Shown piece after piece: positions 57,111-64,000 of a DNA stretch of 64,000 nucleotides. Numbering within the stretch: position 1 is the stretch's first letter; each line of letters opens with the position of its first letter. The notes under the pieces were generated by a model. It searched no databases. It worked only from the letters and a program-made list of their open reading frames with translations, and was not told where the DNA came from. The DNA lies in the NCBI RefSeq assembly GCF_029844725.1, contig NZ_JAOCKJ010000004.1:62001-126000 (forward strand), read 5' to 3'. Source of the stretch: Pantoea sp. GD03673 (lineage in GTDB: Bacteria > Pseudomonadota > Gammaproteobacteria > Enterobacterales > Enterobacteriaceae). The translations under genes were made by a program, and so were the position numbers.

Positions 57111-57638
57111 TTAGTAGACCAGTACGGCACGACGGTTTTTAGAATACGCAGCTTCGTCATGACCCAGAACGGCTGGCTTCTCTTTACCGTAAGAAACGAT
57201 AGACATCTGATCAGCCGACACGCCTTTACCCTGCAGGTACATTTTAACCGCGTTAGCACGACGTTCGCCCAGGGCGATGTTGTATTCCGGCGTACCGCGC
57301 TCATCCGCATGACCTTCGATGGTCACTTTGTATGATGGGTTGCTGCGCAGGAAGGTGGCGTGCTGATCCAGCATCTGTGCGTAATCAGACTGAACGTCAT
57401 ATTTGTCCAGGCCAAAGTACACGATGTTGTTCTGCTGCAGCTGCTGCATCTGCAGACGAGCCTGCTCGTCAGAAGACATGTTGCCGCCGTTGCCGTTCAT
57501 GCCAGAATTTGCACCGTAAGCGCCATCAGCGCCCATGCCAGTCTGGTCATTGTTGTTGTTTTTGTGTGAGCTACAAGCCGCTACTGCCAGAACCGGCAGA
57601 GCCAGCATCAAACCCTTCAGCACTTTGTTCAGTTGCAT
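57111..57638 (-). CDS. pal: Peptidoglycan-associated lipoprotein Pal
   Basis: The product has 175 residues (E. coli 173). A lipobox (LAVAACSS, Cys22) gives an outer-membrane lipoprotein; the OmpA-like C-terminal domain (about 70-170) binds peptidoglycan: [40 protein letters not shown], and [10 protein letters not shown]. It interacts with TolB. It lies 51 nt after tolB. Confidence 0.97.
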   Translation of the reverse strand: MQLNKVLKGLMLALPVLAVAACSSHKNNNNDQTGMGADGAYGANSGMNGNGGNMSSDEQARLQMQQLQQNNIVYFGLDKYDVQSDYAQMLDQHATFLRSNPSYKVTIEGHADERGTPEYNIALGERRANAVKMYLQGKGVSADQMSIVSYGKEKPAVLGHDEAAYSKNRRAVLVY

Positions 57639-57689
57639 TTCAAAAATCCCATTATTGTTTATTGTTTGCGATGTCTGAACGCTCAGACA

Positions 57690-58985
57690 TTACAGATACG
57701 GCGACCAGGCAGGAAATTTGACCTGTCCATCAGTTGCCGGAAGACGCGCTTTGAAACGACCGTCGGTTGAAACCAACTGCAACACGGAACCCATCCCCTG
57801 AGTAGAGCTATAGATTACCATTGTGCCGTTTGGTGCCAGGCTCGGCGTTTCATCCAGGAACGTGTCCGTTAACGTTTGAACGGCTCCCGTTTCCAGATCC
57901 TGTTTGGCGACGTGTTGAGCACCACCGCTGGTGCTAATCATCACCATAGATTTACCATCTGTTGCGACATCCGCATCCTGGTTCTGACCACCTTCCCAGG
58001 TAATACGCTGTGGCGCGCCGCCATTAAGGCCGACTTTATAGATCTGAGGCGCACCCGCCTGATCGGAGGTGTAAGCCAGCGTCTGGCTGTCCGGGAACCA
58101 GGTCGGTTCAGTGCTGTTGTAGCGACCATCCGTCACCTGACGGGTCTGACCTGACGCCAGATCCATGACATAGAGGTTCAGGCTGCCGGTTTTAGAGAGC
58201 GCGAAAGCGAGCTTAGAGCCATCTGGCGAAAACGCAGGCGCACCGTTATGGCGTGGATAAGAGGCGACCTGACGGATAGCACCGTTAGACAGCGTCTGAA
58301 CCACCAGCGCAGATTTGCCGCTTTCAAAGGTCACATAGGCAACTTTGCTGCCATCCGGAGACCAGGCTGGCGACATCAGTGGCTGTGGTGAACGATGTAC
58401 AACAAACTGGTTGTAACCATCGTAATCAGCAACGCGCAGCTCGTACGGGAACTGACCGCCGTTGGTCTGGACGACATAGGCGATACGGGTACGGAAAGCC
58501 CCTTTGATTCCGGTCAGCTTCTGGAACGTTTCATCACTGGCAGTGTGGGCCGCATAGCGCAGCCACTGCTTCGTCACTTTGTAAGAGTTCTGAGCCAGTA
58601 CGGTACCTGGCGCACCGCCGGTATCAACCAGCTGGTAAGAGACCTGATAGCTGCCATCCGGGTTAGACGCAACCTGACCGACGACAACGGCATCAATGCC
58701 CAGCGCGCTCCAGGCGGCAGGCTGAACTTCCTGGGCGCTGGCAGGCTGCTGTGGCAGACGCGAGCGATCCAGTGGATTAAATTTGCCACTGTTGCGCAGG
58801 TCAGCCGCTACGATACCGCCGACATCTTCCGGCGCGGCACCCGCACCCGCCCATTTAAACGGCACCACACCAATCGGGCGTGCGGTGTTGACACCCTGGG
58901 TGATCTCAATTCGAACTTCTGCATGCAGCATGGCTGCCCACAGCAGGATAAAAAAGCCTAACGTAACGCGAAGAGCTTGCTTCAT
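57690..58985 (-). CDS. tolB: Tol-Pal periplasmic translocation protein TolB
   Basis: The product has 431 residues (E. coli 430). A signal peptide ends near residue 22 (LHAEVRIE). An N-terminal alpha/beta domain and a six-bladed beta-propeller follow (repeats [45 protein letters not shown]). It binds Pal in the periplasm. It is located between tolA and pal, as usual. Confidence 0.97.
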   Translation of the reverse strand: MKQALRVTLGFFILLWAAMLHAEVRIEITQGVNTARPIGVVPFKWAGAGAAPEDVGGIVAADLRNSGKFNPLDRSRLPQQPASAQEVQPAAWSALGIDAVVVGQVASNPDGSYQVSYQLVDTGGAPGTVLAQNSYKVTKQWLRYAAHTASDETFQKLTGIKGAFRTRIAYVVQTNGGQFPYELRVADYDGYNQFVVHRSPQPLMSPAWSPDGSKVAYVTFESGKSALVVQTLSNGAIRQVASYPRHNGAPAFSPDGSKLAFALSKTGSLNLYVMDLASGQTRQVTDGRYNSTEPTWFPDSQTLAYTSDQAGAPQIYKVGLNGGAPQRITWEGGQNQDADVATDGKSMVMISTSGGAQHVAKQDLETGAVQTLTDTFLDETPSLAPNGTMVIYSSTQGMGSVLQLVSTDGRFKARLPATDGQVKFPAWSPYL

Positions 58986-59100
58986 TTTATCTCCCTTATC
59001 TGAACCTCAGTCCACGATAATTGGCACTGTTCCTGGAAACCACGAGTACAACTTAAGTACGGCAAGCTAAACATAGAACAACTTGCCGCCCGTTACTGCA

Positions 59101-60438
59101 TTATTGCGGTTTAAAACGCATCGGGGCGTTTTTAAACACTTCGTAGACCGCCTGCGAAGGCGGCTTCGGAATCCGTGCCTGTTTTGCGGCAGCAATCGCA
59201 GCCTGACAGAGCGCGGGGTCGCCACCCTCTGACTTAACATCAATTAACAAGCCATCTGGCGCAAGTTTAATCCGCAAATCACAGGTTTTTCCGCGATACA
59301 GATCTGCATCGTAGAATCTGCTCTGAATCGCACTGACCACCTGCCCCATGTAGGAGTTGATTTCCGCGCCTGATGCGCCCGCTTTCTTCTGGTTTCCCTG
59401 CCCTGCTGCGGCGCCAGAGGTGCCGCTTTTCGGTGCATTTTTGCCGGACGCGAGTCCACCCAGTAAATCATCGACATCGCTGTCGTTAGCAGCATCAGCA
59501 GCGGCTTTCGCTTTCGCATCCGCTTTGGCCTTAGCAGCGGCATCGGCTTTCGCTTTGGCAGCCGCATCGGCTTTGGCTTTTGCTGCGGCATCCGCTTTCG
59601 CTTTAGCCGCTGCTTCCGCCTTCTCTTTGGCCGCTTCTTTCGCGGCCTCTTTCGCGGCTTCTGCTTTCGCTTTTGCGGCTTCTGCTGCTTTCTCTTTCGC
59701 TGCCTCTGCGGCCTTTTCTTTCGCTTCTGCGGCTTTCTCTTTCGCCTCTTCAGCAGCTTTGGCTTTCGCCTCGGCGGCCGCTTTCACTTTGGCCTCCGCT
59801 GCGGCTTTCGCATCTGCTTCAGATTTGGCCTTCGCTTCTGCTACGGCTTTCTCTTTTGCCGCAGCCGCTGCAGCGGCTTTCGCCTGCTGGTCAGCCTGCT
59901 TCTTTGCTTCGGCGGCGGCCTGTTTCGCCTGTTCAGCTGCGGCTTTCGCCTGGGCATCGGCCTGAGCTTTTGCATCTGCTTTGGCTTTTGCTGCCGCTGC
60001 TTCTGCCGTTTTCTGTTGTTCCTGAGCCTGCTTAGCAGCCTCTTCGGCGGCTTTCTGCTGCTCAGCCTGCTGTTTAGCCTCTTCTTTTGCCGTTTCCTGC
60101 GCGGCTAAACGCTCTTTTTCCAGCGCTTTCAGACGCTGCTGTTCAGCGGCCTGTTTCTGTTGCAGCTCTTCAGCCTGCTGCTGCGCCTGCTTTTTACGCT
60201 GCTGCTCAGCCCGCTGGCTGTCACTCTGCTGATTCTGCTGACGGTTGTATTGACTCACCACGGCACCGGGATCGACCATGACTGCATCAATATCGCTGCC
60301 GCCGCCACCCGCACTGCTGGGGTCAACATGCTCATTAAACGAGCTCCAAATCAGCAGCGCGATCAGCACGATATGCAGAATCACCGAAATGATTATCGCG
60401 CGCTTTAACTTCTCGTTTTGCTCGGTTGCCTTCGACAC
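59101..60438 (-). CDS. tolA: Tol-Pal cell-envelope protein TolA
   Basis: The product has 445 residues (E. coli 421). Domain I is one transmembrane helix (about 14-34, IIISVILHIVLIALLIWSSF). Domain II is a long helix (about 60-320) made of Ala-, Lys-, Glu- and Gln-rich repeats such as KAKADAAAKAKADAAAKAK. Domain III (about 345-445, SYMGQVVSAIQSRFYDADL, CDLRIKLAPDGLLIDVKSEG) contacts TolB, colicins and phage proteins. The repeat-rich domain explains the extra length. It lies 27 nt after tolR. Confidence 0.96.
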   Translation of the reverse strand: MSKATEQNEKLKRAIIISVILHIVLIALLIWSSFNEHVDPSSAGGGGSDIDAVMVDPGAVVSQYNRQQNQQSDSQRAEQQRKKQAQQQAEELQQKQAAEQQRLKALEKERLAAQETAKEEAKQQAEQQKAAEEAAKQAQEQQKTAEAAAAKAKADAKAQADAQAKAAAEQAKQAAAEAKKQADQQAKAAAAAAAKEKAVAEAKAKSEADAKAAAEAKVKAAAEAKAKAAEEAKEKAAEAKEKAAEAAKEKAAEAAKAKAEAAKEAAKEAAKEKAEAAAKAKADAAAKAKADAAAKAKADAAAKAKADAKAKAAADAANDSDVDDLLGGLASGKNAPKSGTSGAAAGQGNQKKAGASGAEINSYMGQVVSAIQSRFYDADLYRGKTCDLRIKLAPDGLLIDVKSEGGDPALCQAAIAAAKQARIPKPPSQAVYEVFKNAPMRFKPQ

Positions 60439-60465
60439 ACTCGGTTCCCAAAAAACGGTTCGATT

Positions 60466-60894
60466 TTAAATCGGCTGCGTCATCAAACCGACAGATTTAA
60501 CACCCGCCTGATGCAGCAGGTTGAGCGCTTTGATAATTTCATCGTAAGGCACCTCTTTCGCGCCCCCGATTAAAAAGACCGTCTTAGGATTCGCTTCCAG
60601 TCGACGCTGCGCTTCGCTGATCACCTGCTCAGGGGGAAGTTGATCCATACGGTCGTGATCCACGACCAGGCTGTACTGCCCCACGCCCGCCACTTCGACA
60701 ATCACCGGCGGATTATCATCGCTGGAAACCGTTTTAGAGTCGGTCGCATCTGGCAAATCCACTTCCACGCTCTGGGTAATAATGGGTGCCGTCGCCATGA
60801 AGATCAGCAGCAGCACCAACAGGACGTCCAGTAGCGGAACGATGTTGATTTCCGACTTCAGGTCGCGGCTTTTGCGACCACGTACTCTGGCCAT
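60466..60894 (-). CDS. tolR: Tol-Pal motor protein TolR
   Basis: The product is 142 residues, as in E. coli. The single transmembrane helix carries the essential Asp (INIVPLLDVLLVLLLIFM, about 17-34), followed by a periplasmic domain (PPVIVEVAGVGQYSLVVD; GAKEVPYDEIIKALNLLHQA). It forms the proton-driven motor with TolQ. The second of two tandem ATGs (60894) is better spaced from AGAGG. Confidence 0.95.
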   Translation of the reverse strand: MARVRGRKSRDLKSEINIVPLLDVLLVLLLIFMATAPIITQSVEVDLPDATDSKTVSSDDNPPVIVEVAGVGQYSLVVDHDRMDQLPPEQVISEAQRRLEANPKTVFLIGGAKEVPYDEIIKALNLLHQAGVKSVGLMTQPI

Positions 60895-60907
60895 CATTAA
60901 CCTCTAT

Positions 60908-61995
<1,088 letters not shown>

Positions 61996-62173
61996 TCTAC
62001 ATCCCGGCCTCGTTTTAAACGTTGCTACTATACGCAAGAGAATTGGGGTTGGGAATGGGTCGCCAGAGCCAGGCGAAAATAATTATCGCTCCGTAACAAA
62101 CGGAACGATTTCAGAGAGATTTATTGACCAGACGCTGACAAATGTTCACTGACAGCGCCGGTGAGGCGGGGAG

Positions 62174-62467
62174 TTAAAGGTAAAAACGGTAAAGCGCAAT
62201 AAATAACACCAGCACGGCCGGTAACGGCGTAAACAGCGCCTGCCATCGGGTTTTCTGTGGCCGGAAACCCACACCGTGGATCACCCCGCAACAGACCGCC
62301 CAGATCAGCACCAGCCCCTGCAGAGCAGGTAACTGGCCCGCCTGATTGGCAAAACGGGTCGGATCCCACATCACGCCTCCCGCCGTCAGCAGCGCCAGCA
62401 GCAGGGAAAGGGCCCGCAGAGGGCCCTTATCCATCAGATCATACAGCATCCGAATGCGCGTACGCAT
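62174..62467 (-). CDS. ybgE: Cytochrome bd-associated membrane protein YbgE
   Basis: The product has 97 residues, as in E. coli. Three hydrophobic segments (about 18-34, 48-66 and 77-95) with VMWDPTRFANQAGQLPALQG in between match YbgE, which is encoded with cydABX. Its function is unclear. The start shares one base with the cydX stop. Confidence 0.9.
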   Translation of the reverse strand: MRTRIRMLYDLMDKGPLRALSLLLALLTAGGVMWDPTRFANQAGQLPALQGLVLIWAVCCGVIHGVGFRPQKTRWQALFTPLPAVLVLFIALYRFYL

Positions 62468-62571
62468 CAGTGAGGCTCATCCTGCGCTTCAACGTGTTCA
62501 ATCGCCAGCGCCGTCACGATACCAAAGGCACAGGCCAGCAACGTGCCGAGAATCCAGGCAAAATACCACAT
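62467..62571 (-). CDS. cydX: Cytochrome bd-I subunit CydX
   Basis: The small protein has 34 residues: MWYFAWILGTLLACAFGIVT then ALAIEHVEAQDEPH. One transmembrane helix and an acidic tail match CydX, the small subunit that stabilises heme in cytochrome bd-I. It lies between cydB and ybgE, and shares one base with the ybgE start. Confidence 0.95.
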   Translation of the reverse strand: MWYFAWILGTLLACAFGIVTALAIEHVEAQDEPH

Positions 62572-62587
62572 GCGACGTCTCCTTATA

Positions 62588-63727
62588 TTAATAGAATGAG
62601 TGACTGTTGCTTTCAATCTGCTCTTTGGTGATGCGACCAAACATCTTCCAGTAACACCAGGTGGTGTAAATCAGAATGAGCGGCACGAAAATAGCGGCGG
62701 CAACGGTCATGGTTTGCAGTGTCAGCAGGCTGGATGTTGCGTCCCACATCGTCAGGCTGGTCCCCGGCACGGTGCTGGATGGCATGATGAACGGAAACAT
62801 CGCAATACCGGCAGTCATGATGACGCAGGCCAGCGTCAGCGAGGAGAACAGGAACGCCCAGGCACCCTTCTCAACCCGTGAGCAGAGTATGGTCATCAGC
62901 GGCAGCACGACCCCCAGCAGCGGGAACAGCCACAGCACAGGATGGGTCTGGAAATTAACCATCCAGGCACCCGCTTCGCGCACCACGGTTTTACCCAGTG
63001 GGTTAGAGGCGGCGAAGTGATCCATCGCGCTGGTCACCACATAGCCATCAATGCCGTATTTCACCCAGACGCCCGCCAGAATGAAGCAGACCATCATCAC
63101 CAGCGCGGCAAGTTGTGCAGCGGTACGCGACCGCAGATGCAATTCGCCGGTTGTGCGCATCTGCAGGTAGGTTGCGCCCTGCGCCAGAATCATCGCCACA
63201 CTGACCACACCCGCCAGCAGTCCAAACGGATTCAGCAGCTGGAAGAAGTTGCCGGTATAGAACAGGCGCAGATACTCATCGGCATGGAACGGCACGCCCT
63301 GTAACAGGTTGCCAAATGCCACGCCGATCACCAGCGGCGGCACGAAGCTGCCAATGAAAATGCCCCAGTCCCAGGCACCGCGCCAGCGGTTGTCTTCAAT
63401 CTTCGAGCGATAATCAAAGCCGACCGGACGGAAGAACAGTGACGCGAGCACCAGAATCATCGCCACGTAGAAGCCAGAGAAGGCCGCCGCGTAGACCATC
63501 GGCCAGGCCGCAAACAGTGCGCCACCGGCGGTGATCAGCCAGACCTGGTTACCGTCCCAGTGCGGAGCAATACTGTTAATCATGATGCGACGTTCAGTAT
63601 CGGTGCGGCCCAGAATACGCGTCAGCATCCCGACGCCCATATCAAAGCCATCGGCAACGGCAAAGCCAATCAGCAGCACGCCAATCAGCAGCCACCAGAC
63701 AAAGCGCAGAACTTCATAATCAAACAT
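62588..63727 (-). CDS. cydB: Cytochrome bd ubiquinol oxidase subunit II
   Basis: The product has 379 residues, as in E. coli. Eight or more membrane helices; FDYEVLRFVWWLLIGVLLIG at the start, FAVADGFDMGVGML with the conserved Asp, and WDGNQVWLITAGGALFAAWP are typical. It forms the bd oxidase with CydA, reducing O2 at low tension. It follows cydA by 11 nt. Confidence 0.97.
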   Translation of the reverse strand: MFDYEVLRFVWWLLIGVLLIGFAVADGFDMGVGMLTRILGRTDTERRIMINSIAPHWDGNQVWLITAGGALFAAWPMVYAAAFSGFYVAMILVLASLFFRPVGFDYRSKIEDNRWRGAWDWGIFIGSFVPPLVIGVAFGNLLQGVPFHADEYLRLFYTGNFFQLLNPFGLLAGVVSVAMILAQGATYLQMRTTGELHLRSRTAAQLAALVMMVCFILAGVWVKYGIDGYVVTSAMDHFAASNPLGKTVVREAGAWMVNFQTHPVLWLFPLLGVVLPLMTILCSRVEKGAWAFLFSSLTLACVIMTAGIAMFPFIMPSSTVPGTSLTMWDATSSLLTLQTMTVAAAIFVPLILIYTTWCYWKMFGRITKEQIESNSHSFY

Positions 63728-63738
63728 GGTCGCTCTCC

Positions 63739-64000
63739 TTATCCCTGAACCGGCTGAGTGGTTGCCGTGATTTGCTCATGATGATAACGCCCGGTTTTCA
63801 GGCTGCTCGGCCCAAGGCGGGCGAATTTGAACATCAGGTACATCTCTGCCACCAGGAACAGCGTGTAGAGTCCGCAGATCAGGATCATGGAGAACAGCAG
63901 ATCGCCAACAGTCAGGGAGGAGTTGGCCACCGCCGTCGGCAGAATCTCACCGATAGCCCAGGGCTGACGACCATACTCGGCGACGAACCAGCCTGACTCG
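63739..64000 (-). CDS. cydA: Cytochrome bd ubiquinol oxidase subunit I, C-terminal fragment
   Basis: About 86 residues are present; the gene runs off the right edge. [20 protein letters not shown] and [20 protein letters not shown] (the last helices) match the CydA C-terminus, ending TTQPVQG. The heme-binding and quinol loop parts are outside the window. Confidence 0.95.
   Translation of the reverse strand, partial: ESGWFVAEYGRQPWAIGEILPTAVANSSLTVGDLLFSMILICGLYTLFLVAEMYLMFKFARLGPSSLKTGRYHHEQITATTQPVQG

Noticed and set aside
59357-59965. 202-codon Ala/Ser/Phe-rich plus-strand frame
   Set aside because: It is the antisense shadow of the TolA repeat domain, made open by its codon composition.

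Overview
This window is chromosomal DNA of a gammaproteobacterium in the Enterobacterales, most likely Erwiniaceae (Pantoea/Erwinia type). Nearly every gene has a close counterpart in Escherichia coli, and long blocks keep E. coli order: pbpG-yohC-yohD, rhlE-ybhQ-ybhP-clsB-ybhN-ybhL, moaABCDE-ybhK-uvrB, bioA/bioBFCD-ybhB-pgl-ybhA-modCBA-acrZ-modE-modF, galTKM-gpmA-aroG-ybgS-zitB-pnuC-nadA, and tRNA-Lys-cpoB-pal-tolBARQ-ybgC-ybgE-cydX-cydB-cydA. The joins between blocks, the non-E. coli genes and the missing galE point away from E. coli itself. The genus is inferred from gene content only.

Layout. 1-8 kb: start of pbpG, membrane proteins yohC and yohD, a GH15 glycosidase, an L,D-transpeptidase (ldtA), a PiT-type phosphate transporter and a YhhS-type MFS exporter. 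8.1-10.6 kb: a short, strikingly AT-rich island next to dusC. It holds one large gene for an anti-phage cytidine deaminase of the AvcD/dCTP-deaminase type. A displaced copy of the dusC 3' end marks its far side. 10.5-19.4 kb: dusC, rhlE, the ybhQPON/clsB envelope-lipid cluster, ybhL, the lipoprotein yaiW and a DUF1264 lipoprotein. 19.4-22.4 kb: molybdopterin synthesis (moaABCDE) behind a Moco riboswitch and a probable ModE site. 22.5-27 kb: ybhK, uvrB with a LexA box, a long intergenic region and an orphan UrtE/LivF-like ABC ATPase. 27-32 kb: the divergent biotin genes around a BirA operator. 32-40 kb: ybhB, pgl, ybhA and the molybdate genes with acrZ. 40-46 kb: galTKM (without galE) behind two GalR/GalS-type operators, gpmA and aroG. 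46-55 kb: ybgS, a BvgAS/EvgAS-like phosphorelay, zitB, pnuC-nadA, and a divergent alkylation-repair pair (an ogt-like methyltransferase and an Ada-AlkA fusion). 55-64 kb: three tRNA-Lys(TTT) genes, the Tol-Pal system and the cytochrome bd genes, cut off inside cydA.

How the genes work together. Molybdate uptake (modABC), sensing (modE) and cofactor synthesis (moa) sit within one 20-kb stretch with ModE-like sites at both ends. BioA, B, C, D and F give the late biotin pathway under BirA. GalT, K and M lack their epimerase partner here. TolQRAB-Pal-CpoB and CydABX are complete housekeeping modules, apart from the truncated cydA. The best candidate for an unusual system is the island deaminase with its structured leader. 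A pair of related ~190-bp intergenic repeats with a conserved GCAA-capped hairpin is unexplained.
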